The position numbers and the translations under genes were made by a program. A stretch of 10,034 nt of DNA. Source: an uncultured Clostridium sp. Its GTDB lineage: Bacteria; Bacillota_A; Clostridia; Lachnospirales; Lachnospiraceae. Shown piece after piece: positions 1-7,724 of the stretch. The stretch spans positions 1 through 10,034 of the forward strand of contig CAMAMD010000045.1 in the NCBI GenBank assembly GCA_945836785.1. Direction: 5' to 3'. Numbering within the stretch: position 1 is the stretch's first letter; each line of letters starts with the position of its first letter. The notes under the pieces were generated by a model, which was not told the DNA's origin, searched no databases, and was given only the letters and a program-made list of their open reading frames with translations.

Positions 1-25
1 TTTGGTAAGCAAAGGCACCACGTGC

Positions 26-183
26 ATTAAGACAAGAAGACCTGATTATATGTATATTTCGGAAAACATGCTCTCGCTCGTTGCTCACGTAGCGGTACTA
101 AGCTCGAAAATTCCTCGCTAAGTACCGACGTTCGCAAACGGTTTTCCTACATAATACATATAATCAGGTCTTCTTGTTTTAAT
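26..183. repeat. Palindrome A: outer inverted arms around a conserved core
   Basis: The outer arms are 26-55 and 154-183. They are reverse complements at 29 of 30 positions; the only difference is g31 against t178, which would be a G-U pair in a plus-strand RNA. A weaker match seems to continue outward (about 11-25 against 184-200) with gaps. The arm sequence (gacaagaagacctgattata and its complement) is not shared with palindrome B. Each arm ends in an A- or T-rich stretch, so the arms alone resemble a bidirectional intrinsic terminator stem with other DNA inserted at its tip. Between the arms lie short AT spacers and the conserved core at 61-147. I see no coding capacity. A flanking gene to the left of the window could use it as a terminator, but that gene is not visible. 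Confidence 0.85.
61..147 (-). repeat. Conserved repeat core, copy 1 (minus orientation)
   Basis: Read on the minus strand, this 87 bp unit starts GGAAAACCGTTTGCGAACG and ends GAGCGAGAGCATGTTTTCC. It matches the core of palindrome B (293-436) at about 74 of 81 alignable positions. It is itself an imperfect palindrome. The end heptamers GGAAAAC and GTTTTCC pair. CGTT/AACG forms a small hairpin near the 5' side. CGGTACT (126-120) pairs with AGTACCG (99-93) around an AATTTT apex. The ends plus two inner stems could form a multi-branched fold in RNA or single-stranded DNA. No reading frame of note is present. It looks like a small dispersed non-autonomous repeat (MITE-like or REP-like), but the family cannot be named from this window. 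Confidence 0.8.
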
Positions 184-292
184 ACAACGTACCCTCCTTA
201 GTTTTCATTCGTTAAACCCAAAGGTACCATTACATAAATGAAATATGGGGCTGTCGTACGAAGGTCATATGGCATGTATATATGGATAATCC

Positions 293-436
293 AGAAAACC
301 GTTTGTGAACGCCGGTTCTTAGCGAGGCATAAAAGTCCCCAACTCTGTCATACACAATGTGTAAATTACAGAGTTGGGGACTTTTATGTCCGAGCTTAGC
401 ACCGCTGCGTGAGCAACGAGCGAGAGCGTGTTTTCC
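293..436 (+). repeat. Conserved repeat core, copy 2, split by a terminator hairpin
   Basis: The left half (293-327) matches copy 1 at 31 of 35 positions and the right half (391-436) at 43 of 46. Where copy 1 has the 6 bp apex AATTTT, this copy has a 63 bp hairpin segment at 328-390. The CGTT/AACG mini-hairpin and the GAGCAACGAGCGAGAGC block are retained. In the inner stem CGGTTCTTAG against CTTAGCACCG there is one T-C mismatch that copy 1 does not have. Copy 2 is in the opposite orientation to copy 1 and is separated from it by 145 bp. Confidence 0.8.
328..388. terminator. Bidirectional intrinsic terminator-like hairpin
   Basis: Arms 328-348 and 368-388 are perfect 21 bp reverse complements. 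The stem has a GC block (GTCCCC/GGGGAC) bounded by AAAA on one side and TTTT on the other, and a 19 nt loop containing a further 5 bp stem (tacac/gtgta, 351-355 and 359-363). The A- and T-tracts make it terminator-like in either direction, though only four U residues would follow the GC stem. It lies about 100 bp downstream of the histidine kinase stop and is the best candidate for the end of the minus-strand operon. Whether it terminates efficiently within such a large surrounding palindrome is unknown. Confidence 0.65.
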
Positions 437-490
437 GGATTATCCATATATACATGCCATATGACCTTCGTGCGACAGCCCCATATTCCA

Positions 491-2260
491 TTAATTTTCT
501 TTCTTCTCTATGTACTTATTTAATGTTTCCACAACAGTATTCAGATTATAAGGCTTTGCGATATAGTCATCCAGTTTATTCTCAAGGATTCGTTCCTTAT
601 CTCCAAACATTGCTCTTGCAGTAACCGCTATAATCGGGAGTCTCTTTCTATGCTCTTTCTGTTCTATCTCACGGATTTCCTGTGTTGCCGCAATACCATC
701 CATAACAGGCATCTGCACATCAAACAATGCTGCATCATATGTCTTCTGCTTAAATAGCTCAATCGCTTTTTCACCATTCTCCGCTATATCATAGGAGAAA
801 CCTGCCATACCGAGCAATTTACCGATAACCTGCTGATTTACCGGCTCATCTTCTGCAACCAGGATTCTTGCTTTGCTGTGTGCATTGATTGAGAACAATG
901 CCGCATCATCCTGTTTCTTCTCTCCATCTTTCTGAATCTCCACCTCGGCAGCTTTTACGATCTTAAGCGGTATTTCGGCGATAAAGGTTGAGCCGATTCC
1001 TTCTTTACTCTGTACGGTGATTGTTCCACCCATAAGCTCTGCAATCTGCTTGGAGATTACCAGACCCAAACCGGAGCCGCCATATTTTCTCGTATCAGAA
1101 GCATCAACCTGTGAGAACCGGATAAACAACTTATCCATATCTTTCTCTGAAATACCGATACCTGAATCAGCTACTGCTATTCGGATATTTATCGTTTCCT
1201 TATCCACATCTATTGCCGCAATTTTAACACGGACACTACCCTCTGATGTAAATTTCAATGCATTTGAAAGGAGGCAGTTCAATATCTGTTGAATTCTCTG
1301 TCCATCGCCCTTAACCAGCTTCGGAATATTATTACCAAATGTGCAGTCCAGTGCAAGTCCTTTGTTCGTTGCAAGAGGTACCTGAGCAGCTACTGTTTCT
1401 TCAATCGCACTTCTGACATCAAATATCTCTTCTTTCAGGTTATATTTTCCAGCCTCCAGCTTGCTGATATCCAAAATATCATTTATCAATCTAAGCAATG
1501 TATCCGCACAATTCTTTGCCGTAAGAAGATTGTCTCTGTAATCTGCCTGCAGATCATCCGCCATAAGGGTAAGCTGGAGCATACCTAAAATACCATTGAT
1601 AGGTGTTCTGATCTCGTGGCTCATGTTTGCCAAGAACTCAGCCTGTGTCTTATAAGCCGCATTTGCATCCTCGATTGCCTTGGAAAGCTTATTCTCCGTC
1701 TCTTTCTGTTCTGTGATATCAATAACCACCATATTTATGTAATCCGCTTCGGATTTGTACATAACCGTATTAAACACTTTTCCAAGCTTCTCCATGGTGA
1801 TTTCCACATCCATGAAGTCACCTTCTTTGGTTCCTGATGTATTATACGCCATAAACCATGCATTGATGTCCTGTAACACTTCAATCTTACTCTCACCGAG
1901 AATCTTATTTTCATAATCAGATGCATCCAGATTGAAGTAACTTCCAAACTTATCATTCGCCTCTTCAATGCAATATCCGCTGCTGTTGCCCATGGAATCT
2001 GTAATGATTTTAGCCTGTGCAAATCCTATTGGCAGATTCATAAAGAGTTTCTTATATTTATCACTCTTTGAATGTCCTGTCAGCTCATTTCCACATAACA
2101 CCATGATGAAAAAACCTGTTACCGTAGCGGACAGCACACCGGTCAGTATCCCAGCCGGAACCGCTCCAAAGACAATTCCAAAGATAATGCCCAGCACTAC
2201 TTCCAGAACCGCAGCTACAATAATAAGCTTCTGCCAACCTAGCTCTCTCAATTTTTCCAT
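491..2260 (-). CDS. Membrane-bound PAS hybrid sensor histidine kinase with receiver domain
   Basis: A hybrid two-component kinase: it should autophosphorylate on His and pass phosphate to its own C-terminal receiver Asp. The open frame extends to a TTG at 2329 (612 residues). I prefer the ATG at 2260 (589 residues) because AGGGGTG lies 9 nt upstream and the TTG has no clear ribosome site. Numbering by the longer frame: two adjacent membrane helices at about 35-57 and 58-80 with almost no external loop; a PAS-like region at about 93-210 ending IDITEQK; HisKA with FLANMSHEIRTP, His238; the ATPase domain with N-box Asn356, DSGIG at 388-392 and GGSGLGL at 417-423; and a receiver at about 488-606 with acidic pair Glu493/Asp494, phospho-acceptor Asp537, Thr570 and Lys592. 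All key residues are present. There is no Hpt or DNA-binding domain, so a separate phosphotransfer protein or regulator is needed. It is the last gene of the apparent operon, and the stimulus is unknown. Confidence 0.95.
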   Translation of the reverse strand: MEKLRELGWQKLIIVAAVLEVVLGIIFGIVFGAVPAGILTGVLSATVTGFFIMVLCGNELTGHSKSDKYKKLFMNLPIGFAQAKIITDSMGNSSGYCIEEANDKFGSYFNLDASDYENKILGESKIEVLQDINAWFMAYNTSGTKEGDFMDVEITMEKLGKVFNTVMYKSEADYINMVVIDITEQKETENKLSKAIEDANAAYKTQAEFLANMSHEIRTPINGILGMLQLTLMADDLQADYRDNLLTAKNCADTLLRLINDILDISKLEAGKYNLKEEIFDVRSAIEETVAAQVPLATNKGLALDCTFGNNIPKLVKGDGQRIQQILNCLLSNALKFTSEGSVRVKIAAIDVDKETINIRIAVADSGIGISEKDMDKLFIRFSQVDASDTRKYGGSGLGLVISKQIAELMGGTITVQSKEGIGSTFIAEIPLKIVKAAEVEIQKDGEKKQDDAALFSINAHSKARILVAEDEPVNQQVIGKLLGMAGFSYDIAENGEKAIELFKQKTYDAALFDVQMPVMDGIAATQEIREIEQKEHRKRLPIIAVTARAMFGDKERILENKLDDYIAKPYNLNTVVETLNKYIEKKEN

Positions 2261-2276
2261 TATTTGCAACACCCCT
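2261..2276 (-). promoter_or_regulatory. Ribosome binding site favouring the ATG start of the kinase
   Basis: On the minus strand AGGGGTG (2276-2270) precedes ATG at 2260 by 9 nt. The upstream TTG at 2329 is preceded only by GATGGGTTC, a poor site. Starting at 2260 leaves a short basic cytoplasmic tail before the first membrane helix, which is normal for this class. Confidence 0.5.
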
Positions 2277-2353
2277 ATTCTATCTTTTTCCTTACATTGG
2301 TTATCGTCGCAAAAACCTTGTGCCGACAAGAACCCATCATGTAAATTATTTTA

Positions 2354-5300
2354 CTATATATTTATGGTTCGGTCAATCTCATTATTGTTATTTTTTACTA
2401 GTTTTGCTATATGATTTTTATTACTATTGTGCATTACTCCTAACACAAAAATGACAAAAGCACATAGTGTAATGACGATACCAAGCTTTAACCCTTGCGG
2501 CATATAGAACAACATAATTGTGTGCTCGCCCGGCTCAAGATCAATCCCGATAAAAGCCCCACAAACCTTATAATACTCCGCCGGCTTACCGTCAACAGTG
2601 AGAGACCATCCTTTATCATACGGAATGGATGTGAAAAGCGTCTGCCCTTCATTGACTTCTATCCTTCCGGAAATATAGCCATCATCATATTCCTCAACCT
2701 GTAACATATTTTCATGCAGTTGTTCATATACACTTCTGTATGCGCGCTCATCAAAGGTTGCCATATACAAGGATGCAGTCCGCTGCTCTACACTGAGATT
2801 GCGATAGCAATACTCTATAGATACATAGTCTCCTTCAGACAATTCCCCTAAGTGGAAAATTTGTATCTGATATCTGTCAAATGCAAGTTCTTCCCCATTT
2901 ACATAAATATGAATCTTATTGATGCTGTTCCCACGGCAATTAATATAGTAATCGCCCGGCCGCTTTGCCACAAACGAAATCATGAGTGACACATCACCGG
3001 CCTGATTCGGTGTATACGTAATCGTTTGATTATTCACACTTGTCACGCAGGTATCACTGGACACCGTAAGCTCTGGCTGAACCGGTGAAAAGAACGGAAC
3101 CCCCTCCGTCATTGCATAAGCAAGGGAATTCTGATTGTTCAGAGGCAGATTATCGTCTCTGTTCCAATTTTTTATGTTTTCTGAAACGCAAAAACCTATA
3201 GACAGCGGATAAGGGTTTTCATAGATACCCACACCGTCCGTTTCTCCGACATAGTCAAACCCATAATTATTTAAATCGCCATCCCGCTCAAACAAATACC
3301 GCACATTGAATATAGAGTTCGTAAATGGTGTAGAACCCATATACAGGAACTCGTTTGCACCTGTATAAAATCCCAGTCTTCCCATTGTTGTAACAACCTC
3401 CCCCAATACGGTAGAGCAAAATGTACCGACGCTCGGCATACTATACCATGTGGCCTCATCCAATACTTTTGAATCCATCAGCTCTGCACGGTAAAAGCCA
3501 ACCGCTTCCTCCTTGGCCATATCCTGCACAACTTCATATGCCGCTGCAACACATTTTGAAGTATTATAGTGTCCCTCATAATCTGCATAACCAATTTGTC
3601 CAAACCCGTATGCGGCACCCACAACAAGCTCAACGACACAAACACAAGAAAAAAGTATCCGAAATAAACCTCTTTTCAACACATGGCCGGTATACAGGGA
3701 GCATAATATCGCATAAACAAGCAACACAATCAAAGAACCACTTAAAACACGGTCGGCAATCCCGTTATCTGCCTGAAGCTTACACAGAACCACAAATACA
3801 GCCGTAAACATAGCCCCTGCAATGATATAGACAACCCGCATACCTCGCATATGACGTAGTACATCATATGCGATAATTAATATTATAAAAATATACAAAA
3901 AGGAAAATCTGTTTGGAATTCCATATTGGTCATGCATGCCATGCCAGATAAAATTCAGCGTGGTAGAATTAAAGCTCACCATCAAAATTGCCAACAGCAA
4001 GAGCTTGCCCCATTTTTCACGCATCCGGATTTTCCCATTGAAAATATACAGGAACAGTGTAAATACGGCAAACATACCACAATATAGATTTACATTTCCA
4101 TCAAAAGTCTGATTCGTAATCGGTTCCGTCAAAAACAGCTGCTGCCGGAACATATTAAAAATATTGCCATACCATTCCCATTTTGGCAGGTCCGCCTTTG
4201 CAGATGCAGTTGACATAATTCCATAATAAGCAGGAAGCAGCAAAAAAGCTGTCATGCCGCCTGCTAATAACGAATAAAGCCCAAACCGGATACCATGCAC
4301 AAAAAATGTCTTGATACGCCGATGATTATATAACAAAAACCATAATATCAAGAAAACACATATAATAAATCCGATATAATAATTACAATACAGGCAGTAA
4401 AAAAGCGAAAGTGTATAAAGTTTCGGATCACCATCTTCCATCAATCGCTTAAATCCAAGTATTATGAGTGGAAAAATCATGATGCAATCCATCCACATCA
4501 CGTTCCAGTTATATCCTATCACATAATTTGAAAATGCATAAGCCACTGCAATGCCTATAATAATTGGATTTCTCCTCTTCCGGGCATCCTTGTAGGACAG
4601 AAAATACGCCATACTGCTTGCACTCAATGCTAACTTCAAAATAAGGATAATCGTAACCGCTACCACAATATGTTCCCTGTCAAAAAGCAGGAAGAGGTAA
4701 TTAAACGGACTGGACAGGTAATATGCCGACAATGACATGAAGTTTGATCCCAATGCCACATTCCATGTATAGAAAAGACTGCCTTCGTGGAGCAGTTTTT
4801 CCCGATACTCTGCAAAAAAAGGAAGATATTGGTGCAGACTGTCAACAAGTGTAAGGGAATTCGGCCCGAAAGGCATAATCTTTTCTGCAATACAGACTGC
4901 CAGCATAACAATTACAACAATACAAAAAGGAATATAAATGCAATAGTTGTCTTTGATATTCTCCTTCAGACTTCTTCTCTCCTGCTTAAATACAAACAGC
5001 TTACTAAAAAAGTAGTTGAGAACAATCACAATAAACTGCACAAATAGCTTTGACACGAGCTCATTTATCCGAAAACTGTCGCAGAGAATGGCAAAGCCCA
5101 GAACCTCCACCGCCATAGATATCACTCTTGCCCCGACAAAACAGATTGCTTCACTGATTACCTGAAAAACACCGCCGGCTTTTGTCTGAAAAACAAAAAA
5201 TTTATTGGCAAAATAAGCAAATGCTATAGCCATACATATGGCTATAACATTGCATACATTTCTATCTATAGTTGTACAGGTTCTCAGCAGGAAAAATGTA

Positions 5301-5386
5301 ATTAAATTGACCAGGGTGGTGCACCCTCCCGCTATCAGATAGCGTATTTTGTCATTTTTCAAACACTTCTTGATAAGTTCCAGCAT
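2354..5386 (-). CDS. GtrA-YfhO fusion: putative lipid-sugar flippase and GT-C type glycosyltransferase
   Basis: A 1010-residue polytopic membrane protein. Residues about 8-137 look like a complete GtrA domain: four hydrophobic segments with RYLIAGG near the start and paired (N/S)KxFVF-type motifs (NKFFVF at 61-66, SKLFVF at 128-133). GtrA/GtcA proteins are thought to flip undecaprenyl-phosphate-linked sugars. Residues about 146-1010 match the YfhO family: DSLHQYLPFFAEYR (182-195) with a candidate GT-C catalytic Asp182, then LGSNFMS, SSPFNYL (225-231), many membrane helices up to about 600, the PNRFSFLY motif (491-498), a long extracytoplasmic part at about 600-960 and a last helix at about 966-984. 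IPYDKGWSLTVDGKP (921-935) is typical of the YfhO C-terminal region. In Bacillus, YfhO works with GtcA and CsbB in lipoteichoic acid glycosylation, so this fusion plausibly joins flipping and transfer. The acceptor is unknown. No CsbB-like cytoplasmic enzyme is in the window. The start has AGGAGA 6 nt upstream, 13 nt after the cellulase stop, indicating co-transcription. Confidence 0.92.
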   Translation of the reverse strand: MLELIKKCLKNDKIRYLIAGGCTTLVNLITFFLLRTCTTIDRNVCNVIAICMAIAFAYFANKFFVFQTKAGGVFQVISEAICFVGARVISMAVEVLGFAILCDSFRINELVSKLFVQFIVIVLNYFFSKLFVFKQERRSLKENIKDNYCIYIPFCIVVIVMLAVCIAEKIMPFGPNSLTLVDSLHQYLPFFAEYREKLLHEGSLFYTWNVALGSNFMSLSAYYLSSPFNYLFLLFDREHIVVAVTIILILKLALSASSMAYFLSYKDARKRRNPIIIGIAVAYAFSNYVIGYNWNVMWMDCIMIFPLIILGFKRLMEDGDPKLYTLSLFYCLYCNYYIGFIICVFLILWFLLYNHRRIKTFFVHGIRFGLYSLLAGGMTAFLLLPAYYGIMSTASAKADLPKWEWYGNIFNMFRQQLFLTEPITNQTFDGNVNLYCGMFAVFTLFLYIFNGKIRMREKWGKLLLLAILMVSFNSTTLNFIWHGMHDQYGIPNRFSFLYIFIILIIAYDVLRHMRGMRVVYIIAGAMFTAVFVVLCKLQADNGIADRVLSGSLIVLLVYAILCSLYTGHVLKRGLFRILFSCVCVVELVVGAAYGFGQIGYADYEGHYNTSKCVAAAYEVVQDMAKEEAVGFYRAELMDSKVLDEATWYSMPSVGTFCSTVLGEVVTTMGRLGFYTGANEFLYMGSTPFTNSIFNVRYLFERDGDLNNYGFDYVGETDGVGIYENPYPLSIGFCVSENIKNWNRDDNLPLNNQNSLAYAMTEGVPFFSPVQPELTVSSDTCVTSVNNQTITYTPNQAGDVSLMISFVAKRPGDYYINCRGNSINKIHIYVNGEELAFDRYQIQIFHLGELSEGDYVSIEYCYRNLSVEQRTASLYMATFDERAYRSVYEQLHENMLQVEEYDDGYISGRIEVNEGQTLFTSIPYDKGWSLTVDGKPAEYYKVCGAFIGIDLEPGEHTIMLFYMPQGLKLGIVITLCAFVIFVLGVMHNSNKNHIAKLVKNNNNEIDRTINI

Positions 5387-5399
5387 ATCGTTCTCCTGT

Positions 5400-7691
5400 C
5401 TACTGTAAACCGGTCAAAAGATAAATCAGCGGAGAATTCCAGTAAATTGTTATCTCGTTACAAGAAAAACTCTGTGAATTATCCACATAGGATAACGCAG
5501 CCGGCATACCATATAATACAGCATTGGCATACGGATCTTCCAAATTACTGTCAGCGCCACCCACAAGCATACCCGGCATCGTCTCCCCAAGAACCTGAGA
5601 CGGTCTGTGATGCGTGCTAACCGGTGACAGCTCTCCGTAGCCTGTCACATAACAGTAACCTGTTCCGTTTACACCAAATATATAATCTCTCTGTTTCTGT
5701 GCATATTCAAGATACTTATCATTATTTTCCAGATTATTTGCCATAAGGAAAAGCATACCATCATCTGCAATGACCATATTACTTCCCCATGGGAAGTTCT
5801 TAATGCTCACAAATATATTTGACTTCTCACACTTTGCAAGCAACGTTTCTGCTAAATATAATATCTCATCCTTTGCCCGGCTCTGAATATCTGCATCGAT
5901 TCCTTCCGCTTTTGCCAGATCATACAAAGGATATGTGCCGACATCTGCCCATCCAAGCCCTGACGCATAACTTGCTTCAAGTGCCTCATTTGTGGCGTCT
6001 AAATATGTTTTTTCCCCTGTTGCAATATACAGCTCGGCAGATGCCCACAGATATTCATCTGCTTTTCCGCTGTCAGGATATTCTCCTGTTACAATATCTT
6101 CCGGATTTTTATATCCGGACATATCAGCATTTGCAAGCATATATGCATAAGCTTTTTCAGCAGCAGCCAGACATGTATCTGCAAAATCTGCATCTATATC
6201 CTTGTAAAGTACGGATGCCTTAGCCATAACAGCCGCAAAATCACCGGTTGCATTATAAGAAATCGGTGCAAGAACCATCTGATCCGTCTCATCCACCGCA
6301 AGCACGGTTTCCGGGAAAACAAGGGCAGTTACCTTATGATACACACCACCGCTTTCCTGATCCTGCATTTTCAGCATCCAGTCAAGCTCATATTTTGCCT
6401 CATCCAACAAATCCGGCGTTCCGTTTCCGCTCTCCGGAATACCGATATCATCCGCATCATATCCATAATCCTCATATGCGAGGAATAAATCCTGAACAGT
6501 CTTTGCACCGGATACAACGTATCTGCCATAATCACCTGCATCATGCCATCCTCCGGATACATCTACTGTAGTTCCCGCGGTATCTCCATAAATCACAGCC
6601 TCATCCATATGGCAGGCATCGTGCGCAAAATCTCCGGATATACTTTCATCCAATTCGGTTCCACATCTTTGATTATACAGCATAAGAACTACATCTTTAT
6701 AAATATCAGCATAGAGGTTATCTCCAATAGAAAACTCATATGACGCACCGGACGGACTGGAAATAATCTTATATGTGCCCGGTGTATTAAAATCAGTGAA
6801 ATCTCCCTGTTTCACATTAGAACCAAGCTCCGCATCAAAAGCCAGCATACCATACTCACCGATATATACAGTCTCCTCCGTGTCAGCTTTTACGATTTTA
6901 AACTTTGTATCATCTCCGGATGTAACAACAACCGTTTTTACATCATCCGGCTTATAACCAATCTGATTAACCTTAACCTGAATCGGTGTCGGTGCACCCA
7001 CTATCGTCTCTGCGTTTGAGCTGTCCGTCACGAACAGAGAAATATTGTCAAAATATATCTTGTGCGGTTCAAGACCCGTTATACCATCTACCGCGCCCAT
7101 ATTTACAACAAATCTCGGAGCAGGATCGGAATCTTCCTCCATGGTAAACTCCATGGTAATCGTCTGCGGTTCCGGTCCGATTGTAATCATATCCTTAGCA
7201 TACGCATGATAATCTCCACCGTTAATCTGCACTCTCCACTCTACAACTCTCTCAATCGTAGAACGAACATCAAAGCTTACTGTGTACACACAGCCCTTTG
7301 CCATGGTAAATCCGTCATAATACAGCTGGCAGGCATGCTCAACCGTTCCATTGCTCTCAATATCCGCAACCATCTCTCCGTTTTCAGCATACAGTGAAAA
7401 CTTTCCGCCGTTTTCGTAGCTGACAAATCCATCCAGCTCATTATCGTCAAAATTGATGCCCATAGCATCTGCACCTTCTACTGTGGTAAATCTATCATCC
7501 TCCACCACCGGTGCCTCTGTCGTTGTCCAGTCGCCGTCATCCTCAATCACTACAGCATCCGAGGATGTCGCTGCATCCGACATAGTAGCCGAATTATTGT
7601 CCGCATCACTGTCCGACTTGCCGCATCCGGCCATGGATAACGTCATAACAGCAGCCAATACAAGTGCCGCCGTTTTCTTAAATTTCTTCAT
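5400..7691 (-). CDS. Lipoprotein glycoside hydrolase family 9 cellulase with CBM- and Ig-like domains
   Basis: Predicted beta-1,4-glucanase (inverting GH9) tethered to the outer face of the membrane. A lipoprotein signal peptide ends at Cys23 (lipobox MAGC). An acidic Ser/Thr/Asp linker covers about 24-70. A beta-rich module at about 72-222, ending KIYFDNISLFV, resembles CBM4/9 carbohydrate-binding domains. The CelD_N Ig-like domain is at about 236-325 (PIQVKVNQIGYKPDDVKTVV). The (alpha/alpha)6 catalytic domain is at about 328-763. Catalytic-site motifs are intact: GGWHDAGDYGRY (380-391) with the Asp384/Asp387 pair, STHHRPS (692-698), and NEITIYWNSP (745-754) with the likely general acid Glu746. 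There is no dockerin, SLH or sortase signal, so it is a free-standing lipoprotein rather than a cellulosome subunit. CBM4-Ig-GH9 order is known from clostridial cellobiohydrolases and endoglucanases; the mode of attack cannot be told from sequence. ATG at 7691 follows GGGAGG by 7 nt. It sits between the HisA and YfhO genes with gaps of 33 and 13 nt. Confidence 0.95.
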   Translation of the reverse strand: MKKFKKTAALVLAAVMTLSMAGCGKSDSDADNNSATMSDAATSSDAVVIEDDGDWTTTEAPVVEDDRFTTVEGADAMGINFDDNELDGFVSYENGGKFSLYAENGEMVADIESNGTVEHACQLYYDGFTMAKGCVYTVSFDVRSTIERVVEWRVQINGGDYHAYAKDMITIGPEPQTITMEFTMEEDSDPAPRFVVNMGAVDGITGLEPHKIYFDNISLFVTDSSNAETIVGAPTPIQVKVNQIGYKPDDVKTVVVTSGDDTKFKIVKADTEETVYIGEYGMLAFDAELGSNVKQGDFTDFNTPGTYKIISSPSGASYEFSIGDNLYADIYKDVVLMLYNQRCGTELDESISGDFAHDACHMDEAVIYGDTAGTTVDVSGGWHDAGDYGRYVVSGAKTVQDLFLAYEDYGYDADDIGIPESGNGTPDLLDEAKYELDWMLKMQDQESGGVYHKVTALVFPETVLAVDETDQMVLAPISYNATGDFAAVMAKASVLYKDIDADFADTCLAAAEKAYAYMLANADMSGYKNPEDIVTGEYPDSGKADEYLWASAELYIATGEKTYLDATNEALEASYASGLGWADVGTYPLYDLAKAEGIDADIQSRAKDEILYLAETLLAKCEKSNIFVSIKNFPWGSNMVIADDGMLFLMANNLENNDKYLEYAQKQRDYIFGVNGTGYCYVTGYGELSPVSTHHRPSQVLGETMPGMLVGGADSNLEDPYANAVLYGMPAALSYVDNSQSFSCNEITIYWNSPLIYLLTGLQ

Positions 7692-7724
7692 ACCTTAACC
7701 TCCCTTTATATGTACGACTCATGA

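Larger units (their letters stand above)
242..487. repeat. Palindrome B: 58 bp inverted arms around core and terminator
   Basis: The outer arms 242-299 and 430-487 are reverse complements at 56 of 58 positions. The differences are t257/g472 and a293/c436. The arms contain aatatggggctgtcg and catatggcatgtatatatgg and have no resemblance to the arms of palindrome A. Inside lies a second copy of the shared core, and inside that a 21 bp perfect hairpin, giving three nested levels of palindrome. The right arm ends 3 nt from the histidine kinase stop codon (491-493), so any transcript of the minus-strand operon would run straight into this structure. Confidence 0.9.

Noticed and set aside
184..241. 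AAGGAGGG on the minus strand between the two palindromes, possibly a gene start
   Set aside because: Only very short frames follow before stop codons (for example TTG-TAT-TAA), so no gene is supported. It may be the decayed outer part of the palindrome A arm.
61..436. CRISPR array
   Set aside because: There are only two repeat copies, they are inverted to each other, and there are no uniform spacers. This is a dispersed palindromic repeat.
409..624. Plus-strand 71-codon open frame
   Set aside because: It overlaps the palindrome B arm and the end of the histidine kinase, has no ribosome site, and its protein resembles nothing. It is a shadow frame.
2275..2340. 21-codon minus-strand frame from ATG 2340 ending beside the kinase ribosome site
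   Set aside because: It could be a leader peptide, but no ribosome site precedes it and it overlaps the alternative TTG-start kinase frame. There is no independent support.
5819..6571. Plus-strand open frames opposite the GH9 gene
   Set aside because: They are antisense to the intact catalytic domain with no start signals and are His/Leu/Pro-rich, which is typical of shadow frames.
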